NCBI GenBank assembly: GCA_930367205.1
Contig: OV884012.1
Location: 56,379,239-56,443,238, forward strand
Direction of reading: 5' to 3'
Length of the DNA: 64,000 bases
Origin: Acanthosoma haemorrhoidale
Lineage: Eukaryota > Arthropoda > Insecta > Hemiptera > Acanthosomatidae
Position numbers and translations under genes: made by a program. The notes beneath the pieces are model-generated. The model saw only the letters and a program-made list of their open reading frames with translations, made no database searches and was not told the DNA's origin. Shown one piece after another: positions 1 through 13,588 of this stretch (position 1 is the first letter of the stretch; every line of letters begins with the position of its first letter).

Positions 1-3000
1 ATGTAATAAAGAAGTAAAATATGTACATACATATGTATGAGAAATATATAGCTAATAATCACGTGGTCAAAATTTCATAACACCATACATACATATTCAG
101 TCGATATTAATTATGAACCCTTTATAGCACAGTACTCAAAATCGATAAAATAGTTTAACTGTCTTGCATTCAGTGAGTAATTACCAAGCTTTCCTGTTCA
201 TTGTTACTTACTGAGCCGCTGTGAGCCAGACTTGTGTTGTGAATCACATACAAAACATATTAATATTTGCGTAGTAATCGGTGCACAGTATGAGTTCTAC
301 ATTTATATACGTTTGTAATTTGGATATATTTAAAAAATATAGATAGTTTATGATTAGCCAGTTAATTGGCTTACTCATTTAGCCAGTTATATGCCTTAGA
401 CAGTGTCAAGCTCCTTAGTATATAGGGCGGGTGACAGCCCGGGTGAGATATTTTATATATTTATTATACAGTATGTGTTTGGTAGATAGTACAAATTAAT
501 GCGTGATCGGACAATTTATCTTTTCTCAATTCGAGACGACCTTTGCCAAAATATTATTAAAGCAAATATTCTATTAAGTGATATGATATATTCAAGTGTA
601 ATTGAACTTCGCTTTTTCCATTTCGGTGAGTAAAAAAAAATGATCCATCTTTATATATCCATAATTTTATCCATATGATTTATATATATATATATATATA
701 TTTTAGAACATTTACATACTTTTTAATAGTTTTACCTTAGAGTGTTTTGGTCAAGTATTTTTTTACCAGTATACCTTTCCCAAAAACTCATGAAATGGAA
801 TTGTTAATTTAAAAATGTTAAAAGGGGCTATTGGCAATAACTAAAACACTCATACTCTTGTTTTCGTTGGAAGTTAGCTTGTATATAAACCACTATTTCA
901 CCTTTACGGTATAATATCGATACTTCAACTGAACAGAAGATCAATATAAATTATGAGTGGTTAAGGGGTTCCGTATATTGAGCAAAATAAACAATTTTTA
1001 ATATAATCATTTAAAAACAAAAAAAAAAAAAAAATCCGACACACAGTTTATCATTTCTCCAAAACTGAATTCTTCAAAGTACACATTTCTCAGTCTATTC
1101 ATCAAAATAAATAGGGCAACTTGTTCCAAGAATGCAACACGCAGAGTAAATTATTCTTCTCAAATTCCCATATTTCAACTCAAGTGACAAATTAAATTTA
1201 ATTTAAAAAAAGTACGTAAAGCTCCCAAAAAATACGTAACAAAAAAAGTAAGAATCTGTAAGAAATATTGCAAAGTAATGTGGTTTCACTGAATCATGTA
1301 AAAATGAAAAAGAAAATTATCTGAATTTAATTATAATGCCTAAGAATGTATAGTAATCGATGATATGTTTGATTATGCTCTGGGAAAAATATATATATCT
1401 CATTCATAATTATTACATCCTTAATAATTAATTTAATCGATAATTCAATTATAAGATAAAACTGATTGTTTAACAAAGTATTTTTTATTATATCTATGAA
1501 ATGTAACAAAACTCTTTAGCGTCCCCACAAGAAGTAGTAACTATTAATACCTAAATGACCACACATAGCCAAGTGAGTTACTCGGGTGAGCAACAGGTCC
1601 AACACTGCCCACGTATGAAATATAGTCAGCACATAAAAATAGTAGCTTGTGCTGACGAAAGCACTCGTTTATATGATAATAATAGTATCCTTATTATAGG
1701 AAGCCGAAGGTGTTGTGTTATAATTCATCGATCAAAGTTCAAAATCAGCAATAATACCTGACGATTTTAGGTTACATGTACAAACAGTACAGCCAATTAT
1801 CATTTAAGATAACAAAATATTCAAATCACATTTACAATCAAAAGAGTTGAAAACCGCAAACTACTGTAATGTCTCCGATATCCAACATATCATAACTAAC
1901 GTTACAAAATTATACAAGTTTCAAATATAACATGTTAAATTTTTAAAATTCTATCAAGAATTGTGCGACATACGTATTTTTGGGTGACGATGTCTTTAAA
2001 TTATTTTCATTAAAATGCTTGCTTCAGGCAAACCGATACTTTGGGTAGTGTGACATGAGGGAACTGGTGCATTAGGCCTAGTCTAAATCGCGTGACGAAC
2101 GCTTTTCTACTGCCGAGTCCGCCCAACTACCATTTGTCATTGCCTGGTCCAACCAACAACCGGTATCGAAATTGGTTGGGTCCGCTTAGCTTCAAGATTG
2201 ATCTCTTAGTCTCCCTAAATCATACATTTTCCTAAAATCTTCCACATGTTTGCGTTATATGATTCAGGCGATATTCAAGAGTGATAAAGATGAGCAAAAT
2301 ATATGGAACAAAGAACTTAGTAATTTGTTTGCTGCAACCAATAAAAAATAGTTTCTATCGTGTGCAAGATGTGCTGTTCTAGGCTTTATTTTCGGATTTT
2401 AGTATAAATGAATAATCTGCAAATGTTAGAACTTATGAGCTCTAATTTTAAACAGGTTTTTTTCCTGAAGGGCAAGTGAAAGTTTACGAGAGCTAAGATA
2501 TCCAAATTCTAGAAAGGATTTACAAGCCGTATTGACGTTATTAACGTATATATGCCCCAGTCCCAAGTGTTCCTATGCCGATGAAGCCACTATCTCCACA
2601 AACGTTTGGCGCACAGATACAATCTCCAAAAGACTTAATAAGGCCCTAGCAATAACATACGGATATTTCATTTAGTGGAAGTAAAAGCTAAATTTTGATA
2701 ATTACGATGATATTATACACATTAAGCGGAGACCAATTATAAACAAAGATATTATGATAAATAATAAAACTTATTCATTGGTACTCTTCCATTAGATACC
2801 GGGGAATTTATTTAGACAGGAACCGCACATACTTGGTTAACATCTTCCATAACATTACTTCTTTCATTATTATGGCACCCATATTTTTTAAGAAATTGTT
2901 AGTGTATAAAGTTGCAGTTCTTTAATACATTTTCCAGCGTTGCCTCGAGTTCGACCTGCCGTACAAACCATTCTAAACTTGAAAACAAGTTCTTTGGTAA

Positions 3001-6000
3001 CTGATTCTCCTTGGTGCACCAAAACTATTATATTAAAATGGGATGCTGTCGTGATATGTATAAGAGCACAATCGCTTATGAAAAAAACTTAAATCAAAAT
3101 AAATAATGGAATCATTTTTTTTTTTTTTGTTCTTACCAAGTTCGCCTACCTTATCGGAAATATATCAACTGAGACTTATATTGAGTTTTCAAATATATAT
3201 TGTATAGTTTTCTTTAGTTACACTAGATTTTAAGTTTAAGATAAGTACTAAGTAAGCGATATTATATGTGTTGTATTAGATTAATTAAGATCAGCCAGGT
3301 ATTGCATTTTTTTTTACTTATTTTAGATAAAAGATTTTACTAGGACAACTACATCATTTTGTTGCAGAGGATAAAGTTTATTTGTAATCGTGGACATTGT
3401 TTGTCATACGGTTACATTTATAGTATAATAATATTAAAAATAAAAATCTTTTATACCTCTCTGAATAGCATCTAAAAAATATTTAGATGCGTAGCTAATA
3501 AATCTGGATTGTAGAGGTCTTGAAGGAGCCGGTTAATAGATAGATAGCTACTACGTAATTTCTCGTGCGAACTTTTCTACCATTGGATCGTACATTTAAT
3601 GACGTGGAGAGCGCGAGGGGGAAAAGAAACAATCAACAACCTTAAAACAGCGGAAGAACTATTTCTGAACCTAAAATTGCTGCTTTTTTAGTTGTGACCG
3701 ATCATTTGGCAATAATTATAATTTAGCAAATAGATTATGTGTTTGAGCCATTCAATAAGTTAATAAACGAAAAAATAACCAATCATTAGCTGTGCCGAGT
3801 CACAGACCACAAGAGGGCCGACTCAAAGAGACGACTTCATTAATTTCAGGAGTGGTTTCAGTAGCAGAATGCCCCAGGGGATTCTTTTCTTCATTACTCA
3901 TGATGTCAAAACAAAATGTCACTTCGTTCTACATCGTCAACGACGGAATATTATCCAGAAGACAAATAATCAACGGACAAAAAAGTAATCTTGCTTAGAA
4001 AGGCATAAAAAATTAATTAATGACTTACAATGCAGAAATTACAAAGAAGTAAACAAACCTACCAATATTTTACATTTAGCAATCTTGTAGGACGTTATAT
4101 AAGATTTATACCAACAATCAACATAAATATAATTTTAATTAAACTTTTTTTTGATAATGTGATACATCAAACTGGAACGAATTCAAATTATTTGTATAAT
4201 TGGTCTTTTTCTGCATATTTATACCTTTCAACTCTATTTATAACTTCATATAAATATGCTTACAAAATGCTGCGTTGGATTGGAATGGATGTCGCTGAAC
4301 CAAAGATAAGACATAAATTTAAATAAATTGGAGAAAGCACAGAAACGAAAAGATGAATCTAACGGATAAATTATTTACCAGGAGATCTTCAATCGATGGA
4401 TAACTTATACCACTCTTATATTAGCATATAAATAGATAGAAGTTGATAAAAAATGAGGCTAGTAAATTGAATCTTTTACAATTAGGAAAGATACTTTTTT
4501 GTATAAAATAATTGACTTTCCTCGAAGAAAGTATTTGATATTAAATATGCATTTAGATTGAGTAAAAATAAAATACTTAGTCACCGTCAGCACAAGTGAA
4601 AGTGGTATCAATATAGACATTAAAAATTTACAACCTCTATAACAGGAGAGAGTGGGTCATCACCTGGACCACAGAAGCAGAGGCTCCCAGTTTGATTTTT
4701 TACTTTATTTACGCTCCTATAATTTTATGATGAACGTATTCGGTTCAAGCCCAGGCTCAAATTAAAAAAAAATTTTAAGGGCGTTTTTCTGGTCAGTGTT
4801 AACTTAATTGGCCCTAGTGAGCACAAATTAGAATTATAGGCTACTTCTTTACGTAACAAGCAGTCTCGAAAACCCCAAATGAAGGTTGCAAAATTTATCT
4901 GGCACCGACCTTGATTGAACTTCTATTGGCCTAATTTCTTCCTAATATCTTAAATTAATTATATATTATGTCGAGTATCTAAATTATTATAAAACACCAA
5001 ACGATCATAATAGCATTGACCCAATTAGGTCCTTGTCTGCTTATTTATTTTATTTATTAGTTATCTGCGTGCCTTTTTAGTTGGCTATTTCTTATTGATA
5101 AAATTTAAAAAATTTAGTTTAAAATTATTAAAGTATTTTTTTTATAATAATTGTACAAAGGCTGTGCATAATAACATATATAAATACTTCTTAAATGTCA
5201 ACATATAAATATTTAAATTTAGTGGAGAATATATGATTCATCCAGATAGATAATATTTTAGATCAATGAGAAACATTTTGAAGAGGCCTCTTGATCCCAT
5301 TTTGCACAATCCATCGTTTAAAAGTAAATAAATCAAAATTTCTAAATACCACAAAAGTTTATTTAATCAATAGTAAAAGTTTAAAATATCACACATTATT
5401 GCTGATAAAACTAAAAAGCTAAATTAGAACATTTGTCGTTTCAATTATAATTATAACTATAAGAAATGATGAGTCATAATATTTTATACATTTACGTATT
5501 AGGAGTGCAAAAGGGCACTGTAATAAAATGTTTCCAGTCTAAATAATAAAATCTACTTTCTTTTATGTTTGATTTGCCGTAAATAATACCAGGATGATCC
5601 AACATTAAGTTGTGAAGGAACTACATATAACAGCTGATTAAAGTATGAAAGGGAGAAGCGAAGAAAACATTATCATATAAAAGATAAATAAATTAATACA
5701 AAGCTACCAAAGTAGGCCTAGGAAATGAAACCGCGACCTAAGCCCTAGAAAGAAGAAAACGTGTTCACGATACATATAAGATAAGTACGCTTAAATGAAA
5801 TATTCAAGATGGAGAGATAAAATATGCTAGGAGAGGACATTATCTGATGACGGGGTTCAAGTATGAAGTAAAAAAATACCACTGCGCAAAAAAATTAACT
5901 TGAAACGTGTTTTTTTTCATTTTAAAAGTCTGCTCCTGTTTCATGATGTCCGAAGGAATACAGTGATATATTCCGTTATATCCATAAACAGGAAGCTGTT

Positions 6001-9000
6001 GGGATAGCAAACAGCTCAAACCAAAAATAGTAAAACAGAATATATTAATCAATATTAAAGTAGAAAAAGAAACATTTAGAGGATTGGTTATGAAAATCGT
6101 GCTGAATTGAAGGAGTCAGATTAGAACCGTCAATCGATTGATGGGATTCCCTTGAGCAGAATGATTTACAAATAAGGCTATGACGAGACAGGGTTGTTTC
6201 ATGTGATATTTTTTTATAGATATTTGTTTCATTATATTTATAGATCTAGAAGTAATAATTTTATTGCCAATTGGTAAAATCAATTTTTGACTTAAAATAT
6301 AAACAATATCCAAAATTTCACCACCGCGTGCACTAATTGAACTCCTAAAATATCACTACAAATGATATTTTTATAAATAAATAACGGTAAATGTTTAAAT
6401 AATATTATTCCTCAGAATAACACTCACATACAGTAACAACTTCTATACTCATAATTATATCGCGTAAACATTTGTTTTCCAAGAAAAAGCTTGAAGATTA
6501 TTTTACCATTGATATTACATCAACAGTCAACGTTTGGACTGCTCAGGCACCTTCAGGACAATTTAAACAAAAAATATAAATTTAAATAGTCGAAGAACAA
6601 TTAAGTACTAAATACTTAAAACAATAAGATTGACAACTAATCAAAGAATAAAACGAACCTACTTTGAATGATAGTATACTTAAATTCATATTTATTCATC
6701 AGCAACCTTTCTGCGAAAATTTAACATTTTAAATTGTTAAATAAACATTATATTAAAAAAAAAACTCCGTTAGGACAAAAAACGTTTACAAACCTATGGT
6801 ATATAAAAAAACCTATTTTACCAATTTAGAATGAAAAACATTTTTGCGTAGTTTATAGGAAAAACAAACCTTACTATTTAATGGAAGGCTATATAAAGCT
6901 GGGAAGAAATAACCTTCAGAACCTAAAATTAGTCAACTAACTAAAAAAAAGGTCTTTTTGAGTAATCTGTCCCATAACAGTAAAACATAGTCCTGAGCCC
7001 AAGCGTATTATCACTAAAACACCAAATATTTGCACGAGGGTTTTCGTTTTGAAAACAGGACCTCCAGTTTTCAGAATTTATCAGTTTGAGTTAAAAACGT
7101 GGCATAGTAGCATGCTTCAAATTTTCAAAAGACCATATTACCAGGTAGAGTAACCCCCCCTCCTGTTTTGATTCCAAAGTCTGAAGCCATTCTATAAAAA
7201 TTATTGAAATGAAGCAAATAACTAACAACTCACTATTGTTGAAAGTGGATATAGTTTTGTGACTGACGCATGATCCTGTATTCCAGCCAAACGTGACAAT
7301 AAATAGGAAATGAGAGTGTGAGAGGTGATAAAAGTGTACTCGTGCATAATTATGTGCGTACATAACTACTGTTTTAGAGGTTTTAATGGTGATTATACGC
7401 ATTTCTATTTTATATATTCGGTCGAGAATGCAACAGTCAAGAACCCCAACATATAATTTCCAAAGTTAAAGTCTCTATGAAGCAGGATGCTGTTATATTT
7501 TTAAAAGACAGCTTATTACAAATTATAAATTAATTCTAATTAAATTGAATTAAACACAATTATTTGAAAATTTACTAATAAAAGGTTATCACAGAGTTTT
7601 TATCCACATCCTCCGATCAAACAGACCTCGTGTCCTATGAAACACTATCTGCAATTACAGCCTGACATGTGGGACTGGGGTGCCTCATGAGCTCTGGATG
7701 GTTCCTGGATCTTTGGTACTGTTCCTAGTTCTCTTTCGTGCTCACTTCAGTGGACTGACTGTCCAATTTCGTTCAAATACAACAAAGGACGGCGTTGTCG
7801 GCCGTTTTACGCCCAAATAAACTCAAAAAGCCAGAAAGATTATCCGATGAAAATATATCGTGACAGGGCTGGGATTCGGAAACAAGGACCTCCAGATCAT
7901 CGGCGAGAGGCAGACAAATACATTTTTGATACGAGACTAAAATCAAACACGACCATAAGAATCAAGGACGTTATAGAATTAATAAAAAATGAGGCCATTC
8001 GCGAGGCTTTGCAGTACAGAAATTGCATAGAGACATGACCAGAATACTGATTAGCAATTTCTCGCTGATTCATCACTTATTTTTCACTTGCTCACCCATA
8101 CGTAGTGGTGACAGTATACCCGGAATCATGAGTGACAACGGCTACATATAAGGACTGAAAATAATATCACCGAAATGTTAGAGCGTCAAATGAACAATGA
8201 CTTAGATAAATTATACAATTAAAGGTTTTCTTAGTAACATTAGATCCAATTTTCAAACTGTTCTATGGTGTTTTCACCTTCAATCAATTTTCAAATAATA
8301 AATGATAAAAACGGCCCAAAATTGTTTATAGAGCATTATTTTTTTTTAACGTCATTGGAATGTGTAGTTACTTGGTCCAATCGGCACTGCAAAAAAAATC
8401 GAATCTACTGACAGTTTTGCCGGTTTTTCGCAATTATAATTGAACAAACCACCAACAAATATCGTATGCTGGTAATCAGAGCGTCAAGACATTTTGTAAC
8501 TCTGCTCAACACGATTGTAGATTTTTTTTTCAAGCACCACAAATGTTTTAAACATTAAGGATCCTAAATTACTTTTTATATGAAAGTATTTTTCGAGACG
8601 TCTGGTCATCAAAACGAAGCTGCGTACTAAATTTCATGTATCTAGTTAAAATTACGGTTGCTGGAACAAGTACACAGAAAACACATTTACGAAAATACTA
8701 AAGTTTATAGTACTTTTGGTAAAAAAAAAATATTGTCTAACTTAATGTGTCTGTTTCTTTACGGCAGTAAAAATACAGCCAACTGATGGTTATTCGAAAT
8801 TCTTAATTATTTCAAGCTGACTGTTTGCTAAAGCGAAAAAATCGACAGTAATACGAAGCCGTTTTCATAACAAGGGCAGATAGAGGAGTTCATAATTGAA
8901 AACGAGGACGTTTTCTTTGTATATAATTCAAAATTTTCCTCGTAATGTTTACTCTCAATTTCCACAAAATGTTAACATTATCGCGACGCAGTTTCTTCAC

Positions 9001-9960
9001 ATTTCCACGATAAATAATATAAACCCCTATTATAATTTTAGATAAACTCTTAGTAATTAGAATATTTTTTTCTTCAATTTTGGTGATTTAAACTTCTTGA
9101 TAAATCAAGCTCTCAATAATTTTTATATTTTTAATAATTTATAATTTTATATTGTCCGTTGTTTTCGAACTTCAACTGTAATATAATCAATCTTCCTTTA
9201 ATTTGCAAATGGCAACAGTTTGATATAACATCACGGAGTAGTACACGTTTAAAGATAGCAACGGGAATTACTAACAAATACTAAATAAAACGACATAAAC
9301 TAAATACAGTCGACATAATAGGCATTTATTGACTGACCAGCTTCTCTCTGAGTTTTAAGTTTTCTCAAATAATTGCTAAGAATTTATTGAAAATTTAATG
9401 ATCTAAGTAATTTTCTGTGACAGGTGACACATTAACGACGGTAACAGAAAATAAAATTCTAAGAAAAAAAGATATAAAAAAGGTTAGTAGGCCAACAAAA
9501 GAAAACAAATGATTAATGGAGTTCAAATCGATTATTTTTACAATGTTTTTGTTTATTGGATTACTTTATAACTATATAGAAATCTTAGGGACTGGAATGG
9601 TTTTAGAAATTAAATGAATTATTTTTGGGGTCTTATTATTTTTTTTTCACATTCTACGTGCTCATGGATAATTTTTAACAAAACATACAATTTATCATTA
9701 TTGATATAGCAAGATTTTAAGCAATAAAATTGAACGGAAAATACTTAGGCCACTTCTCGTTGGATAAAATAATAATAGCAAAAATATAAATCTATACAAC
9801 CAACATATCCCTCGCCTAAAGAAATGAGCAGTTCTTCAATAAACAACTGAAGAATCTTACAAACTAAATGAAAATATTACAAGGAACACTGTTCTTTCGA
9901 GACCACTGAACCTTTTATTATTTTTTTTCGAAAATATTAACACTCTCCAACGCTCGTAAG
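1..9960. other. AT-rich stretch without a recognised gene
   Basis: I recognise no exon, RNA gene or intact transposon here. Every reading frame is broken into short AT-rich pieces. Visible small structures are a TA microsatellite near 681-702, a hairpin near 3469-3491 (GCATCTAAA / TTTAGATGC arms), an imperfect hairpin at about 2146-2183 built on CAACCAA/TTGGTTG, and A or T runs. A slightly GC-richer block at about 7620-8040 contains a 63-codon open frame (7847-8038) that resembles nothing I know. Its first part (7657-7710) resembles 45935-45985. Most of the stretch may be intronic or intergenic. Confidence 0.5.
681..702. repeat. TA dinucleotide microsatellite
   Basis: An uninterrupted TA run of about 22 bases. 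Similar tracts occur at about 11239, 48600 and 54966. Confidence 0.8.
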
Positions 9961-9995
9961 GGACGAAAATACTAAAAGGTAAGAAGAATGTTTAC

Positions 9996-10081
9996 CGTGA
10001 CGACGGTGTGGTGAGATGTGTGACTGTAATCCTGCAGCGATGGCCACATGGCACCACCCTGAAGGGCTCCTTGGAAGACAT
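9996..10081 (-). CDS. Candidate first coding exon in a GC-rich patch (unrecognised)
   Basis: The patch 9990-10260 is clearly richer in G+C and CpG than its surroundings. On the minus strand an ATG at 10081-10079 opens a frame beginning MSSKEPFRVVPCGHRC. It runs 28 codons plus two bases to a possible splice donor, CG|GTAAAC, with the GT at 9995-9994. The GC-rich bases upstream of the ATG would then be 5' untranslated sequence. A different minus-strand frame is open for 91 codons over the same DNA (9972-10247), so the frame choice is uncertain. I do not recognise either peptide, and no second exon was identified. The patch could instead be a transposon remnant, since other GC-rich islands in this window appear to be. 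Confidence 0.22.
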
Positions 10082-10333
10082 GACGCAGAAGAAGTGGAGG
10101 GCTCCTGAGGAGATGGTACTTGGCGGGTAGCCGGTCCGCTACTGACTTCTCTGGCTCTCTATCTCCCGAGCCTTGGCCACAACATCTGGTCCTGGCGCTA
10201 ACACGTCGCTCACCTTTCACCTTGCTTGCATGTATGCATCCATGCATGTCGGGACGGAGGGTTCATACAAGAAGATAGCCTTTTAATTAACCCATCTTTG
10301 GGCTTTTTCCTTAAACGTGCGGCTACTTAAATT

Positions 10334-10771
10334 AAATCAAAATGGTCTATTTTGGATGATTATTCTCCACGGCGCCTTAGTTAATGACTCTCAATTTTTG
10401 TTAAAAACGCCTACTACTCATATGTGCAGCAGTTGCATAGACATAAAAATGGTATATGTTTCTAATAGTGACGTTTTTAACTCTGTTATTTTTATATCAT
10501 TAAATTAGATTTATGGGATGGGCAGTATTTTTTTGTCATTAGGTCATCAGTTGTACTCTCGATATGTTGTAAACTTACGATCAACACATTAAATTATTCA
10601 GTGAAAGCATTAAGTTACCAGAAATAACTTACTGTACTAAGTATTGTATATAGTCAGCCATATTTAATTTTCAGATTGCTTAAATTTTGAAGATAGTTTT
10701 GAAAATTATACTGAAATGAAGGAATCATTCCACTGTTTAAACAATCAAACTGTCGACTATCATGGAACGAA
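10334..10771 (+). repeat. Left arm of the 0.44-kb inverted repeat
   Basis: It matches the minus strand of 12161-12596 almost base for base. A 63-codon open frame (10317-10508) lies in it, and the same frame recurs in the right arm only because the arms are copies. I see no protein family in it. Confidence 0.8.
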
Positions 10772-11613
10772 TTTGGCGGTCACCAACAGAAAAAGAGGAG
10801 AAGAACCAACAGCAGACAGTAACGTTGATTGGATTATACGGAGATCATCGATTGGGTGATATTGATATTGTTTTTTTACTATGGATCCATTAAAAGAAAT
10901 TGAGCTCAAATTTCATGTTTTTTTTTTAATTAGTAGTAACTATCCTTGTTCAAAAGGAATTGAATATTTTTTATATAATTTTTGTCAGCACTCTATATAA
11001 TTATAATTATTTGTTATAACCATTTTATTTGAATATATTTCACAATTCCCAGTTTCTCAATTTATTAATAACTAGTACATTAGCCTTGAGATCGGGCGAT
11101 TCAATCAAGATGAATTCCTATGTCAAAGACATAAAACAATTTGAATTAAAGATCTCATGACGGACCTGCCAAATTAGTTAAGGTAAATTGATCAATAAAG
11201 TAGAAAAAGAAATGGTAAAAAATGAGGTAGGTTTCAATATATATATATATAGTATATATCTGTATAATTAAAAATATATACACCATAATTAAGTATATAT
11301 ATAACTCTTAATCGGTGACCATGTCCCAATGCTTTCTCCTTAATTTCGGCAAATCATGCACAAGTGTCGTAGTCACCTTGTGAAAGTCTATGAATACGCC
11401 AACTGAGTTACTTTTCAAAGGACACCATGAGAGCACGTCAGGACAGGGGTTTAACCATAATCAACGCTTTTCTTATCCCCTTTATAGTTGAAAGAAGACG
11501 AAAAAGAGTATTAGGACACTGAGACTAGAAGTAAAAAAAAAATCAAACAATAACAAGACATTATTGAAAATCTTGTGAACAAGGTACTTAATAGTTTTGA
11601 AGGCTGGATCCCT

Positions 11614-11625
11614 CCCCCCCCCCCC
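11614..11625. repeat. Poly-C run inside the inverted-repeat element
   Basis: About twelve C's in a row followed by GGG, in an AT-rich context. Such runs are prone to length error in assembly. Confidence 0.7.
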
Positions 11626-12160
11626 GGGCTTAGTAAGATATTCTCTGACTACCTCCTTTAAACCGCAAAGTAGAATAAGGAATTTCTAAGAAGAAGAAAA
11701 AAGGAAGAAGGAACTCAAAAAAAATCCGGCTTCAACCTACGTGATTTTAAATATTAATGCTACCCAATTATCCAACTTATTTTATTCCCTCGATAATTAA
11801 ATTTAAAAATGAAGTAGATTAGAAATAAAATACTATTAAAATGAAACATTCTATTTAGTAAGGTTTGTTAATTAAAAAGTTCCCAATTGACGATTATATC
11901 TCCTGAAACAACACACATCTGCTGGATAGGTCGGGACCAAAGACATAAGGGGGAAAGGGACAGGGGCTGTCAAGAGAACGATGACTAGCGAATACTTAAG
12001 TCGGCGAAGAAGAAAGTTGCCTGATGGCTGGAGATTTGTCGAAGAGTCGGGTCCCAGTGTACCGGTCCAAGGAGCATCGTCATCAAACCAGGCACACTAG
12101 GTCACTATCGCAAATCATAAATATTATCCCGAGGCGATCATTAGGGGTTTCACCAAGTCA

Positions 12161-12596
12161 CATTCGTTCCATGATAGTCGACAGATTGTTTAAACAGTGG
12201 AATGATTCCTTCAATTCAGTATAATTTTCAAAACTATCTTCAAAATTTAAGCAATCTGAAAATTAAATATGGCTGACTATATACAATACTTAGTACAGTA
12301 AGTTATTTCTGGTAACTTAATGCTTTCACTGAATAATTTAATGTGTTGATCGTAAGTTTACAACATATCGAGAGTACAACTGATGACCTAATGACAAAAA
12401 AATACTGCCCATCCCATAAATCTAATTTAATGATATAAAAATAACAGAGTTAAAAACGTCACTATTAGAAACATATACCATTTTTATTTCTATGCAACTG
12501 CTGCACATATGAGTAGTAGGCGTTTTTAACAAAAATTGAGAGTCATTAACTAAGGCGCCGTGGAGAATAATCATCCAAAATAGACCATTTTGATTT
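12161..12596 (-). repeat. Right arm of the 0.44-kb inverted repeat
   Basis: Reverse complement of the left arm with very few differences: for example, one C/A change near 12489, one A/T change near 12216, and two missing A/C bases near 12186. The near-identity points to recent origin or ongoing conversion. Confidence 0.8.
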
Positions 12597-13588
12597 GTAG
12601 ACAATATTTTTGTGTTGCTAGGGTAGAAGGGGTTGTTTTCACGTTATTGTATTTTAACCACAACCTGTATTGTTGAGTAACCCGAACTCCCTCAAATGCA
12701 TCTGCGCATAGCAGAATGAGGAGAAATTCGCAAAGCATCTTATTAATATTTTTCATTGTATAAATTCAAGGGGTTTAGGAAAAAAAAATTAAATATCACC
12801 CAAAATATTTGTTTCAACGCCAGACAAGATATTTGAAATTGACTGGGACAAGAAAGGTGTGAACGTACAGAGAATTCGGTTGAATAACTTGACGTCTGAA
12901 TATGACCTGGAACTGTTAGCAAAATATTTTGAAGATAAATGGAGGAAAATGCTTCACACTGATGATGAACAACAACCAAAACAGTTCATCTAGAAGAAAT
13001 AAAACAGGTTGTGGAGAATAAAGTGCTGTAGCTAGGACAGGTGTTTGGGCTAAGCAAACACAAATGAATAGAAGATGGGTTTTTGCCTGAAAAGCCCTCC
13101 TGAAAAACAAGACATATTTCAAAGCATAAAGGAAAAGGTGAATTTTTCCTTGGTGTCAAGCCAGAAGTTATAACTTATTAATTTTATGCACGAGCGCTTT
13201 CAGTATCTCACGCTGCCATTTTCAAGTGCTAAAGAATGACACCATCAGCAACTGTATGACATAAGAAGTTTATAAATATAATATACGTATATCAGTGATA
13301 GTGATAACAACAAATCTTGAACCCACTAGGTGAAAATATAGTCGTTTCTAAGTACGTATTAATGACCTAGACCAGCAGTCAACAATTATTTTTGCGGAGG
13401 TCCATTTTAAAACATAGTCAAACTTTCATGCCAGAAAACGTAAGCCTCCCCGCCCTAACTCACTTTATTTGAGATCAGTTATCTTGTTGTTCAAAACATA
13501 CAAGTGAAATGAAGCACATAAGAACCAAATCAATAGTTCTTATAATGACTTTTAGAATAAAAGAAAATCAATAAAAATTCAAAAATAC

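Larger units (their letters stand above)
10334..12596. mobile_element. Inverted-repeat (foldback-like) element with ~440-bp near-identical arms
   Basis: The sequence 10334-10771 reappears in reverse complement at about 12161-12596. By eye the arms differ at only a few positions over about 438 bases (two substitutions and a two-base gap), so they are over 99% identical. The middle (about 10,772-12,160) is AT-rich and shows no transposase. Both arms stop matching inside at GGAACGAAT. Outside, both have CTAC close to the arm end, but a clear target-site duplication was not found. This could be a non-autonomous element with long terminal inverted repeats, a foldback element, or an inverted segmental duplication kept uniform by gene conversion. 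Confidence 0.55.

Noticed and set aside
4030..4326. 98-codon plus-strand frame
   Set aside because: Extremely AT-rich composition (Ile, Asn, Tyr, Phe, Lys), no domain, no splice context; expected by chance.
10317..10508. 63-codon frame repeated at 12422-12604 on the other strand
   Set aside because: The shared peptide simply reflects the near-identical inverted arms. There is no protein family, and base use is that of AT-rich noncoding DNA.
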